Below the pieces are notes generated by a model. That model was not told the DNA's origin, ran no database searches, and saw only the letters and a program-made list of their open reading frames with translations. Below, piece after piece: positions 17,292 to 25,525 of a DNA stretch of 47,834 nt. The stretch comes from Cohnella sp. GbtcB17 (GTDB lineage Bacteria > Bacillota > Bacilli > Paenibacillales > Paenibacillaceae), in NCBI RefSeq assembly GCF_019091135.1, contig NZ_JAGXJW010000059.1, positions 1 to 47,834 of the forward strand, written 5' to 3'. Made by a program: the position numbers and the translations under genes. The number at the start of each line of letters is the position of its first letter. Positions within the stretch are counted from its first letter, which is position 1.

Positions 17292-18734
17292 TTAAATGAC
17301 CTGGATCTCGATGCCCAGCATGGCCGCGGTCCGCTTGATCTCCCGCGCCTTGTGGCCGACGCCGAGCGCGAAGTGGTGGGTCGGACCGGCGCTGCACCAT
17401 TGCTCGACGAATTCGGCGACCGGCCTGCCGAAGCTGCAGCGGGTGTTGGTGTTGCCGGTCTGCGGGATCGGCCCCTTGATCGATTCGCCCTCGGCGACGA
17501 TCATCTTGTAGCGGCCCTGCGCCGTCTGCCCGATGCTGAGCAGGGTGACAGGGCCGGCCTTGATGCTGAACTCGACGCCGATGCCGGAGCCGCGCTTGCC
17601 GTGGAACAGCTCCAAGCCGCGAATGACGGGGCGATCGTCCGCGATCTTGATGTTGTGCGGGCCGTCGTGGCCGACGAGCACGATGTTGTCCTTGAAGTCG
17701 CAAGGATGCAGCTCGGCGAACGAGCCGCCCGCCTCCAGCCGGTCCATGATGAGCATCGCCGCGCACGTCTTGAGGTCGGCCTCGCCCGCGAGCGGAATGC
17801 CCTTGCCGGTCAGGAGGGAGTTGCCGAGCACCATGTTCGAGCCGATGCGCTCGTATTCGTTGTCGTCCAGCCCCTTGTAGTAGTACGCGAGGCCGGTCAG
17901 GCCGAATTCGTCCACGAGCTTGTCGAGACCGACCGCGACCTTCGCCGACCAGGCGAGGTCCTCGGGCTTGATCGGACGCGTGACCGGATCGATGAACGGG
18001 TCCGACACGGTGAACGTCGCGTGAATCTCCTCGAGCTTGGCGTCGATCTCGCGCTGCGTGGCCGATGAGACAGCCTTGGACAGATCGCACATCTCGAGCA
18101 TCTGGACATGCGCGCCGAACGCAAACGTGAACGCCGAAGGATCGGAGTTCATGTCGTACATGCCCTCGTACGTATGTCCGAGATAGCCGATCCGGGCATA
18201 CTTGAACGCGCGCCGCGCATTCGCGGCGAGGCACCAGGCGCGAACCTCGTCCATCGCCGCGTCATCGTCGTACAGCGTGCCGACGACCATGCCGGCAGCA
18301 GGCTTGCCGGCGCGGACGAGCACGCCCGCGATCTCAGGCAGCGAGCAGATGTTGTCGTTGGCCAGCTGCATGTAGGTGGTCGTGTTGGAGTAGTCAAGGC
18401 GCTGCCTCGGCTGCAAGGCGACGAGCACGGTCGGCACGTTAAGGCCGAGGATCGGCGTCGCCGCCGTCGAGGAAGTGACGTAGGTGCTGAGGAAGCTGAA
18501 CAAAAAGTCGATATCCTGCTTTTTCAAATGCTCGGTCGCCGCAAACGCCTTGTCCACCGTATCGACGAAGCCTGCGCTGACGACCTCCACATCCATCTCG
18601 CGCAGCCGGTTTTCGAATTCCCGGCCGTATCCCGCCAGCTCCTCCCGAAGTCCGGGGAATTGCTCCCAATAGGGCTCGTGGCCGACCGTCATGACGCCGA
18701 CCCGCGCGCGTGCGCGTTTCAATTCCATACTCAT
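17292..18734 (-). CDS. L-arabinose/L-fucose isomerase-family protein (AraA-like)
   Basis: 480 residues. The predicted metal ligands of AraA are at matching spacing: Glu318 (AGEADLKT), Glu341 (SFAELHP), His356/His360 (VGHDGPH) and His453/His454 (PTHHFALG); Escherichia coli AraA uses 306, 333, 350 and 450. The fold is therefore probably a manganese-dependent aldose-ketose isomerase, but overall sequence is diverged from classic AraA and the sugar is uncertain. Start ATG 18734 follows GGAGGAGGAG. Divergent from the AraC gene at 18871; no kinase or epimerase is next to it. Confidence 0.85.
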   Translation of the reverse strand: MSMELKRARARVGVMTVGHEPYWEQFPGLREELAGYGREFENRLREMDVEVVSAGFVDTVDKAFAATEHLKKQDIDFLFSFLSTYVTSSTAATPILGLNVPTVLVALQPRQRLDYSNTTTYMQLANDNICSLPEIAGVLVRAGKPAAGMVVGTLYDDDAAMDEVRAWCLAANARRAFKYARIGYLGHTYEGMYDMNSDPSAFTFAFGAHVQMLEMCDLSKAVSSATQREIDAKLEEIHATFTVSDPFIDPVTRPIKPEDLAWSAKVAVGLDKLVDEFGLTGLAYYYKGLDDNEYERIGSNMVLGNSLLTGKGIPLAGEADLKTCAAMLIMDRLEAGGSFAELHPCDFKDNIVLVGHDGPHNIKIADDRPVIRGLELFHGKRGSGIGVEFSIKAGPVTLLSIGQTAQGRYKMIVAEGESIKGPIPQTGNTNTRCSFGRPVAEFVEQWCSAGPTHHFALGVGHKAREIKRTAAMLGIEIQVI

Positions 18735-18818
18735 CTCGTACTCCTCCTCCAGGCGATTAACCGCTATAATTAGCGTATGGGAACGCGCCTAGCGGAACAA
18801 TGAGGGCTGCAACGTTTT

Positions 18819-18848
18819 TTAGAACAATTCTACGATTCCTGTTATAAT
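18819..18848 (+). promoter_or_regulatory. Probable promoter of the third AraC gene
   Basis: A consensus TATAAT (18843-18848), with the weak -35 TTAGAA (18819-18824) at 18-bp spacing. The -35 region also contains TAGAA-CAA-TTCTA, a small inverted repeat at 18820-18832 that could be an operator. Confidence 0.5.
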
Positions 18849-18870
18849 CGCTGCATGGGGAGGGATAGGG

Positions 18871-19671
18871 ATGATCGAGCCCGCGGCGATCTACTGCGAG
18901 CATTGCGAGCCGGGTTGGCTGGTGCCGCGATCGCGCACGAACAACCATATTGCGGTGCTGGTGACGGAGGGACAAGCGACCTTCGACACCGAGGAAGGCT
19001 CCTTCAAGCTGAGCCGGGGGGATATGCTGTTCATGCCGCGAGGCATCGAGCGCAGCGCATGCAATTCGGCCACGGACGCGCACGAGATGTATGTCGCGCA
19101 TTTCCAGTACGCGGGAGAGGGCGATGGCGTGAAGCTGCTGGCGGAGCCGCGGGCAAGCGCCGTACGGCTGCACAACTACGACTATGCGCGCAACCGCTTC
19201 GCCGCGCTCGTCCAATACTGGCTTCGGCAATCGGCCTGCCGGCCGGCGCTGTGCCATGCGACGCTGCTCGAGCTGCTGGCGCTGTTCAGCGAAGCGACCG
19301 AATCTGCGGCCTTGCAGGGCGCGGCCTCCGGCATCGTCTATCGGCTGGAAGCATACATCCTGCTTCATCATCGCAGGACGATTACGATCGGCGAGCTGGC
19401 CGAGCACGTCGGCAAGACGCCGAACTACATCAGCGCGCTGTACCGGCGATCGACGGGGCGCACGCTGACCGACTACATTCAGCAGATTCGCATCGCAGCC
19501 GCCTGCGACCTGCTGACGACCTCGCAGATGAACATCGGGGAGATCTCGGATTACCTCGGCTTTTGCGAGCAGTCCTATTTCAACAAAGTGTTCAAAAAGA
19601 TTACCGGCACATTGCCGTCCGCGTATGTGCGGTTTCAGGTGAATCGAACGAAGCAGAGCAGTGAAGCGTGA
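18871..19671 (+). CDS. AraC-family transcriptional regulator
   Basis: 266 residues. A cupin-like domain (NNHIAVLVTEGQATFDTEEGSFKLSRGDMLFMPRGIE) is followed by a C-terminal AraC domain (IGELAEHVGKTPNYISALYRRSTGRT ... IGEISDYLGFCEQSYFNKVFKKITGTLPSAY). Start ATG 18871 is preceded by GAGGGATAGGG. Divergent from the isomerase gene and upstream of the importer operon; it could control either. Confidence 0.92.
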   Translation: MIEPAAIYCEHCEPGWLVPRSRTNNHIAVLVTEGQATFDTEEGSFKLSRGDMLFMPRGIERSACNSATDAHEMYVAHFQYAGEGDGVKLLAEPRASAVRLHNYDYARNRFAALVQYWLRQSACRPALCHATLLELLALFSEATESAALQGAASGIVYRLEAYILLHHRRTITIGELAEHVGKTPNYISALYRRSTGRTLTDYIQQIRIAAACDLLTTSQMNIGEISDYLGFCEQSYFNKVFKKITGTLPSAYVRFQVNRTKQSSEA

Positions 19672-19685
19672 CTTCCGAATGAACT

Positions 19686-19752
19686 CCTGAACTTTCCCCT
19701 ATGATGTTCTGCAGCTTCCCCGGGTTTCCGCGGGAGGCTTTTTCTTTATATT
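19686..19752 (+). promoter_or_regulatory. Promoter P1 with paired TTCCCC boxes
   Basis: Contains CCTGAACTTTCCCC (19686-19699), a second TTCCCC at 19716 exactly 22 bp further, and a -10-like TATATT at 19747, 31 bp after the second box. The same 22/31 layout recurs at 19990-20056. Two direct repeats about two helical turns apart upstream of a -10 fit an AraC/YesN-type activator site. It precedes the short ORF at 19795. Confidence 0.5.
19713..19745 (+). terminator. Possible terminator after the third AraC gene
   Basis: AGCTTCCC pairs with GGGAGGCT (one T-G) around CGGGTTTCCGC, followed by TTTTTCTTT. It overlaps the P1 box and -10, so the same bases may do both jobs; it could equally be only a promoter. 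Confidence 0.5.
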
Positions 19753-19794
19753 AGGATTGAACTTGATGAAAGGCAGGACTGGAGGAATCTCTGG

Positions 19795-19974
19795 ATGGGA
19801 CAAGGCATCATTCGGGATCGGGGCTTCGAGGATCTGAGCCAAGGCACGTTTGGCAATGCGGGTCATAACCTCTACGTATCCCGGCACGCCGCGCGTCAGC
19901 GAAGTTCGGCTGACCTACAAATGATCGAGCCGCCTTTTCTCTCCGGAGGAAAGGCGGCGCTTTTAAAGATGTGA
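19795..19974 (+). pseudogene. 59-codon ORF, likely 5' remnant of a larger surface-protein gene
   Basis: ATG 19795 has a good GGAGG nine bases upstream and sits behind promoter P1. The first 32 residues, including FEDLSQGTFGNAGHNLYVSR, look like the opening of FG-GAP/VCBS-type proteins known in Paenibacillaceae (from memory, unchecked). After that the reading becomes random and runs through a strong terminator (19929-19964) before TGA. Best read as a truncated gene whose promoter and start survive; a genuine small peptide or leader cannot be excluded. Confidence 0.5.
19929..19964 (+). terminator. Terminator inside or after the short ORF
   Basis: GCCGCCTTT (19929-19937) pairs perfectly with AAAGGCGGC (19950-19958), followed by GCTTTT. 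It isolates P1 transcripts from the importer operon. Confidence 0.8.
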
Positions 19975-19989
19975 GCTTGCGTAACATCC

Positions 19990-20056
19990 CCTGCAATTTC
20001 CCCGGCATTCCTCTTTAACTTCCCGGATAGGCTCGATTGCCTTCGGTTTCTATACT
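19990..20056 (+). promoter_or_regulatory. Promoter P2 of the sugar-importer operon, with paired TTCCC boxes
   Basis: CCTGCAATTTCCCCGG (19990-20005), a second AACTTCCCGGA (20017-20027) 22 bp on, and -10 TATACT at 20051-20056, 31 bp past the second box. The -35 is poor (TAGGCT), as expected for an activator-dependent promoter. The likely activator is the YesN-type regulator encoded at 25526. Confidence 0.6.
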
Positions 20057-20093
20057 TAAATAAACATGAAAAAAGGGGGGAGAGATTATCGAC

Positions 20094-21053
20094 ATGCAAG
20101 CGCATACGGTCAAGCGGCAAACGACTCCCCGCGCCTACAAAAGCAGAGGGCGCCTTCGCAAGCTGGCCTCGCAATATCAATTGATATTGATGTCTGTGCC
20201 GTTCATCGGCGTATTGTTCGTTTTCCATTACCTGCCGCTATGGGGTTGGCTGATGGCCTTCCAGAAATATTCCATCCCGAAGGGCATTATGGGAAGTCCG
20301 TTCGTCGGGTTCGACCAATTCGCCGAGCTGCTCGCCGACAGCCGATTCTACCAGGCGCTCCGCAACACATTCGCCATGAGCGGGATGAGCCTGGCCGCCG
20401 GCTTCGTCTGCGCGATCGGTCTGGCCCTGCTGCTCAATGAAGCTCGCTCCATGTTTTTCAAGCGAACGATTCAGACGATCGTCTACATTCCTCATTTCGT
20501 CTCCTGGGTCGTCATCTCCAACATCGTCATTTATCTGCTGTCTCCCGATCACGGGCCTCTGAACGAGCTGCTGGCCGGTCTCGGAGCCGTCGGCGAACCG
20601 ATCTACTTCATGTCCAAGGAGAAGTGGTTCTGGGTCATTCATACGCTGGCCGGTTTGTGGAAGGAGCTTGGCTGGAGCACGATCATCTACCTGGCGGTGC
20701 TGGCCGGCGTCAACCCGGAGATGTACGAGGCGGCCGAAGTCGATGGCGCGGGCCGCTTTGCCAAGATGAGGCACATCTCGCTTCCAAGTCTCCTGCCTAC
20801 CGCGACGCTGCTGCTCATCCTGGCGGTGGGGCAGATGCTCTCCACGGGTTACGAATCCCAGATGCTGCTCGGCAACAGCTTCGTCATGGATTATTCGCAG
20901 GTGCTTGACCTGTATGCGCTGGACTACTCGCTATCGATCGGGGATTACTCGTACGGTGTAGCGATCAGCATGTTCAAATCGGTCGTCAGCATCGTCCTCG
21001 TGCTCGGCGTCAATACGATCGCGAAGCGGGTCGGGCAGTCTCACGTTCTATAA
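20094..21053 (+). CDS. Carbohydrate ABC transporter permease, LplB-like
   Basis: 319 residues with six predicted membrane helices and the permease EAA loop EAAEVDGAGRFAKMRHISLP, which docks an ATPase. N-terminal sequence (QYQLILMSVPFIGVLFVFHYLPLWGW) is characteristic of the LplB/YteP group that imports oligosaccharides. ATG 20094 follows GGGGGGAGAG. First gene of permease-permease-binding protein; no ATPase is encoded nearby, so a shared MsmX-type ATPase is likely used. Confidence 0.93.
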   Translation: MQAHTVKRQTTPRAYKSRGRLRKLASQYQLILMSVPFIGVLFVFHYLPLWGWLMAFQKYSIPKGIMGSPFVGFDQFAELLADSRFYQALRNTFAMSGMSLAAGFVCAIGLALLLNEARSMFFKRTIQTIVYIPHFVSWVVISNIVIYLLSPDHGPLNELLAGLGAVGEPIYFMSKEKWFWVIHTLAGLWKELGWSTIIYLAVLAGVNPEMYEAAEVDGAGRFAKMRHISLPSLLPTATLLLILAVGQMLSTGYESQMLLGNSFVMDYSQVLDLYALDYSLSIGDYSYGVAISMFKSVVSIVLVLGVNTIAKRVGQSHVL

Positions 21054-21075
21054 GAATCATTCGAGGTGATCATAC

Positions 21076-21966
21076 ATGAGAGTTCAATGGACATGGGGCG
21101 GCGTCTCCTTCCAGGTCGCGAACTACGCGCTGTTGGCATTGCTTGGAGCGGCGACCCTCTACCCCTTCCTGAATCTGCTGGCGATCTCGCTCAACGATTC
21201 GATGGACACGGTGCGAGGCGGCATCTATCTGCTTCCCCGGGCGTTTACGCTCGATAACTACAAGCTTATATTCCAGAACCAACGGCTATTTTCCGCCACC
21301 GGCCTGTCCGTCGCCAGGACGCTGCTCGGAACGACGGCAGCCTTGATCGCGACGACGATGGTCGCGTACGCGCTAAGCAGACGAGAGTTCGTACTGCGCA
21401 AGCCGCTCAACGCGGTGCTGGTCATCAGCATGTACGTGAACGGCGGACTGATTCCTTACTACATCTTGATCAAGCAGCTCGGACTCACGAACACGTTCCT
21501 CGTCTATTTGCTTCCGGGGCTGCTCGGCGCGTTCAACGTTCTGATTATGAGAAGCTTCTTCGACGAGCTTCCGCCGGGACTGATCGAATCAGCGCACCTT
21601 GACGGAGCGAATGAATTCACGACCTTGTTCCGGATTGTATTGCCCGTCAGCCTGCCCGTCCTTGCCACGATCACGCTGTTCCTGTCGGTCGGTCACTGGA
21701 ATGCCTGGCTTGACAATTATTTGTTCAACACCGACGAATCTCTGACTCTGCTGCAGTACGAGCTGATGAAGATCCTGATGCAATCGACCGACCAGATCGG
21801 CGCAGGCGCAGGCAACAATGTCGATGCCGAATTGATGCGCATGACGACGCCTCAATCGATTCGCGCCACGATGACCATCATCGTCACGGTTCCGATCCTG
21901 CTCGTCTACCCGTTCATGCAAAAGTACTTCATCAAGGGTATGACGCTCGGCGCTGTGAAGGGATAA
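21076..21966 (+). CDS. Carbohydrate ABC transporter permease, YtcP/LplC-like
   Basis: 296 residues, six predicted helices, and the EAA loop ESAHLDGANEFTTLFRIVLP. The segment FVLRKPLNAVLVISMYVNGGLIPYYILIKQLGLTNT, split by a turn, is typical of the YtcP/LplC group. ATG 21076 has GAGGTGA nine bases upstream. It pairs with the permease 22 bp upstream to form the channel for the lipoprotein-bound sugar. Confidence 0.93.
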   Translation: MRVQWTWGGVSFQVANYALLALLGAATLYPFLNLLAISLNDSMDTVRGGIYLLPRAFTLDNYKLIFQNQRLFSATGLSVARTLLGTTAALIATTMVAYALSRREFVLRKPLNAVLVISMYVNGGLIPYYILIKQLGLTNTFLVYLLPGLLGAFNVLIMRSFFDELPPGLIESAHLDGANEFTTLFRIVLPVSLPVLATITLFLSVGHWNAWLDNYLFNTDESLTLLQYELMKILMQSTDQIGAGAGNNVDAELMRMTTPQSIRATMTIIVTVPILLVYPFMQKYFIKGMTLGAVKG

Positions 21967-21976
21967 CGGATATCTA

Positions 21977-21990
21977 CCGGGTTAACCCGG
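21977..21990. promoter_or_regulatory. Perfect 14-bp palindrome between permease and binding-protein genes
   Basis: CCGGGTTAACCCGG lies ten bases past the permease stop. Immediately after comes ATGAT-ATA-ATCAT with an embedded TATAAT (21995-22000), but no -35 at the right distance. It may be an mRNA-processing or stabilising hairpin giving more binding protein than permease, or an internal promoter with operator. Confidence 0.5.
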
Positions 21991-22024
21991 ATGATATAAT
22001 CATAGAAGGGGAAGGGTGGATTCA

Positions 22025-23719
22025 TTGAAAAGAAAAGGAATCGCACTAACGGTCCTGGCTTTGACGCTCGGATTGCTGGCCGGCTGCGGAGGAAACGACG
22101 CAGAGAACAACGCGCAGTCGTCAGCTTCGGGCACTGGCGCAGCTTCATCGGGTTCGGCATCGCCTGCGGCCATGAAGGAACCGACGAAGATCCAGATCGG
22201 CAACTTATTCCCGAACCTGGACGCGAACAACCCGGTCATGCAGGAGCTGTCCAAGCGCACGAACACGACCTTCGACCTGATCACCGTCACAGGGGACCGC
22301 AATCAGAAGTTCGACCTGTGGCTGGCGTCGGGAGACTACCCCGAGGATACGCTCGTGCTCAAGCCCGATTATGTCGAGAAGTACCGGACGGCCGGCGCCC
22401 TCATGCCGCTCGACGACCTGATCGAGCAGTACGGTCCTAACATTAAGGAGAAGTACGGCAAGTACTTCGACCTGCTTCGCAGCTCGGACGGCCACATTTA
22501 CTCGCTGTACGTACCGAAGCTCTCGACCGAGCCGTCTCCGCTGCTCCAAGCCAACTTCGCCGTCCGTTACGATGTGCTCGAAGATGCAGGCTATCCGGAG
22601 ATCAAGACGTTCGATCAGCTCTATGATCTGCTTAAGGCATTCTACGAGAAAAATCCGACCATCGACGGCAAGGAAACGATTCCTTTCGCCGGATTCGATT
22701 ATTACGGCAACGGTGCGGACAATCTGTCGAGCCCGACCTTCGACGCTTCGGGCCTGATCAACCAGGGCAACTTCACGATCGACGACCAGAACGATGCCCA
22801 GCTTCTGTACTCGACGGAAGAGATGAAGCGCTATTATCAATTCCTCAGCAAGCTCTACAACACGAACATGCTGGACAAGGAATTCTTCACGCTCAAATCC
22901 GAGGCGCTGGTTAAAAAGATCACCGAAGGCCGGGTCCTGGCCGGCTACTTCCCGTCCTGGTGGGTTCAGCCGGAGGTAGAGAAAGTCCTGCGAGCCGCCG
23001 GCGATTACGACCATCTGTACGCGTACTTCCCGATTACGTTCGACAGCTCTGCCGAGAACAAGTCGTTCACTTCCCTGATGACACGTTCGAACTGGAACTG
23101 GGTCATCTCCAGCAAGACCAAGCATCCGGAAGAAGTCATGAAGCTGCTCGACTACATCTTCTCCGACGAAGGTCAGATCCTGATCAACTGGGGCATCGAA
23201 GGACGCCACTTCGAGGTGAAGGACGGCAAACGCGCCGTACTTGCGGACTTTAACGAGAAGAAAGCCGTCAATCCGGATCTTCAGTGGACGGAGACCGCTT
23301 CCCCGTTCATGGGAACGTCGATCTATCTCGACCACGGGACGAAGCTGGCGGACGGCGACTACGCCACGCCGACGACCAAGGAATCCGTCATGAGCGGTTA
23401 CGACGAACGTACGAAGGAAGTGTTAGGCAAGTATGGCAAAGAAGTGTGGTCCGACTTCCTGCCGGAAATTCAGTTAATGCCCGCGCTGCTCTATCAGCTC
23501 GGGGATCTCGAGGACGTCCGCGCGGACATGAAGCGTCTTCAGCAGGTGTGGCTGAAGGAATCGCCGAAGATTATCTTCGCGAAGAACGGGCAGGATTTCG
23601 ACGCCAAGTGGACTTCCATGCAAAAGTCGCTTGAGAAGGAAGGCGCAGCCAAAGCAACGGACGCTTACGAACAATTGTGGAAGACCTCCATCGAGAGGTA
23701 CAAAACGATTTTAAAATGA
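22025..23719 (+). CDS. Extracellular solute-binding lipoprotein of the sugar importer
   Basis: 564 residues, the large LplA/YtcQ-type size. The signal peptide KRKGIALTVLALTLGLLAGC ends in a lipobox with Cys21 as the lipid anchor, followed by a Ser/Ala-rich linker. The mature part has family 1 binding-protein features. Start: TTG 22025 with AGGGTGG seven bases upstream gives a normal signal peptide; the in-frame GTG at 22016 is too close to the purine tract. It captures the oligosaccharide outside the membrane for the two permeases. Confidence 0.92.
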   Translation: MKRKGIALTVLALTLGLLAGCGGNDAENNAQSSASGTGAASSGSASPAAMKEPTKIQIGNLFPNLDANNPVMQELSKRTNTTFDLITVTGDRNQKFDLWLASGDYPEDTLVLKPDYVEKYRTAGALMPLDDLIEQYGPNIKEKYGKYFDLLRSSDGHIYSLYVPKLSTEPSPLLQANFAVRYDVLEDAGYPEIKTFDQLYDLLKAFYEKNPTIDGKETIPFAGFDYYGNGADNLSSPTFDASGLINQGNFTIDDQNDAQLLYSTEEMKRYYQFLSKLYNTNMLDKEFFTLKSEALVKKITEGRVLAGYFPSWWVQPEVEKVLRAAGDYDHLYAYFPITFDSSAENKSFTSLMTRSNWNWVISSKTKHPEEVMKLLDYIFSDEGQILINWGIEGRHFEVKDGKRAVLADFNEKKAVNPDLQWTETASPFMGTSIYLDHGTKLADGDYATPTTKESVMSGYDERTKEVLGKYGKEVWSDFLPEIQLMPALLYQLGDLEDVRADMKRLQQVWLKESPKIIFAKNGQDFDAKWTSMQKSLEKEGAAKATDAYEQLWKTSIERYKTILK

Positions 23720-23769
23720 GTTGATGGATTCGAATACGGCAACTAAAAACAGAAAGGATGGGATGCGGG

Positions 23770-25506
23770 ATGAATATACGCACCAAGCTATTCTGGACCA
23801 ACGGCGCGGTCGTCGTCATTCTGACCGCGTCCTTGACGTATTTTCTGGAAAATTACGCAAGAAGCTCCATGCTGGACATCCTGCAGGAGAGCGCGGGACA
23901 TTCCCTCTCCCAGCTCGCCGAGAATGTCGACAGTACGCTTCGGTCGTATGAGCAGGTCGCCGATTATCTCTACATGGACGATCTGCTGCAGGAACGCTTG
24001 CTCAAAACTTTCGATGCGTATCCAGAAGCGCACGAGGAATACTTCGAATTCGTCAAGCCGCAGTTGTATTCGATCAGCTCCTCGACTGAGATCCTGGATA
24101 TCGCCATCTACACGGACAACGCTTCCTTTCACGTCGGCAGCATCCGGCCGCTTGAAGAGTTGGCCCCCCAGCTTCAAGCCCATCCCTGTATTCGCGGAGG
24201 CGCAGTCGGTACCGAATCGCTCCGGACGTGGAGCGCCTCCGGCGATCGCCCGGGCCGGCTGATCCTTACCCAGCGGATGAATCATTTGAACCCCCGGTCA
24301 TGCTTGTTCTTTCAGATCGAGAACGACGCGAACAAAGTCGCCGACTTGATCAAGATGGAAGGAGAACGTAGCCGGTTCCTCGTTCTGCTGCCGGACGGAT
24401 CGAGCGTCATGGACAGCGTGGACAGCTCGGCCGAGAGCAAGGAAGAACTGCTCGATTCGATCCGATCCGCTGAAGGAGGGCGAGTCGTCGACCTGGAAGG
24501 AGAAGCGTATCTCCTCAACTCGCAGCGCCTCTCTTCCCGGAACAGCGTGGAAGGACTTCAGGTCGCATCCCTCCTTCCGCTCGAGGAGCTTGAAGCCAAG
24601 ACGGGCGTTATCCGACAGATGGCGCTGTTGTTTTTCCTGTTTACGCTTGCCGCATTTGTCGTCGTCAACTATATTGTGTCCAACCGTATCACGAGGCGTC
24701 TCCGTCAGCTGTCGTCGAAGATGCGAAGGACCGATATGGATTCCCTGCAGCCGATCGGGCACGTGCGTGGCAACGACGAGGTCAGCCATCTCGGCCACAT
24801 GTTCAACGACATGGTGCTCCGCATGCAGCGGCTGCTCGGCGAGGTGTACGAATCGGAGCTGAGGGAGAAGGAACTGCAGCTTCGGACGAAGGAGGCGGAG
24901 CTGTACGCGTTGCAGACGCAGATCAATCCGCATTATCTGTACAACACGCTAAATTCGATTCGCGGCAATCTGCTGGAAAATGGGGATCGGCCGAACGCGG
25001 AGATCGTAGGTCTGCTCGCGAAGTCGTTCCGCCAGATGCTCGGCAAGAGCGGCGGGATGATCCCGCTGGAGGAAGAGCTCGGCATCGTCGAGACGTATCT
25101 TCGGATCCAGGCTTTCAGGTACCCCGACAGGCTCAAGTATCGAATCGAAGTCGAAGAGAACCTGCTGCGGCTACGGGTTCCGAAGCTGTCCTTGCAAATT
25201 TTGGTGGAGAATTCGATCGTTCACGGGCTGGAGCCCAAGGAGTCGCCGACAACGATCGTCGTCTCGGCCGAGAAGGAAGAAGAGGCGATTCTGCTGCGTG
25301 TCGAGGATGACGGCATCGGCTTGGAGCCCGCACGTGCGGCGCAGATACTGGCCAGGCTGTCGGGGTCTGCGGTCGACGGGGATCACATCGGGCTGCTCAA
25401 CGTGCATCAACGGCTCCAGAGTCTGGGCTCCGAATTCGGCATTCGCTTGACAGGCAAGCCGGGGGAGGGAACGACGACCACGATGCGCATTCCCTGCACG
25501 ACCTGA
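23770..25506 (+). CDS. YesM-family sensor histidine kinase
   Basis: 578 residues. N-terminal helix (about 10-30), extracytoplasmic sensing domain (to about 280), second helix (FFLFTLAAFVVVNYIV), HAMP region, then the His_kinase domain with LQTQINPHYLYNTLNSI, phosphoacceptor His388, and an ATP-binding domain (VENSIVHGLEP, VEDDGIGLEP). Chosen start ATG 23770 has GGATGG eight bases upstream; ATG 23758 has none at proper spacing. It directly follows the importer operon and pairs with the regulator 19 bp downstream, presumably sensing the sugar or the binding protein. Confidence 0.92.
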   Translation: MNIRTKLFWTNGAVVVILTASLTYFLENYARSSMLDILQESAGHSLSQLAENVDSTLRSYEQVADYLYMDDLLQERLLKTFDAYPEAHEEYFEFVKPQLYSISSSTEILDIAIYTDNASFHVGSIRPLEELAPQLQAHPCIRGGAVGTESLRTWSASGDRPGRLILTQRMNHLNPRSCLFFQIENDANKVADLIKMEGERSRFLVLLPDGSSVMDSVDSSAESKEELLDSIRSAEGGRVVDLEGEAYLLNSQRLSSRNSVEGLQVASLLPLEELEAKTGVIRQMALLFFLFTLAAFVVVNYIVSNRITRRLRQLSSKMRRTDMDSLQPIGHVRGNDEVSHLGHMFNDMVLRMQRLLGEVYESELREKELQLRTKEAELYALQTQINPHYLYNTLNSIRGNLLENGDRPNAEIVGLLAKSFRQMLGKSGGMIPLEEELGIVETYLRIQAFRYPDRLKYRIEVEENLLRLRVPKLSLQILVENSIVHGLEPKESPTTIVVSAEKEEEAILLRVEDDGIGLEPARAAQILARLSGSAVDGDHIGLLNVHQRLQSLGSEFGIRLTGKPGEGTTTTMRIPCTT

Positions 25507-25525
25507 CAACAAGGAGGGCATCATC

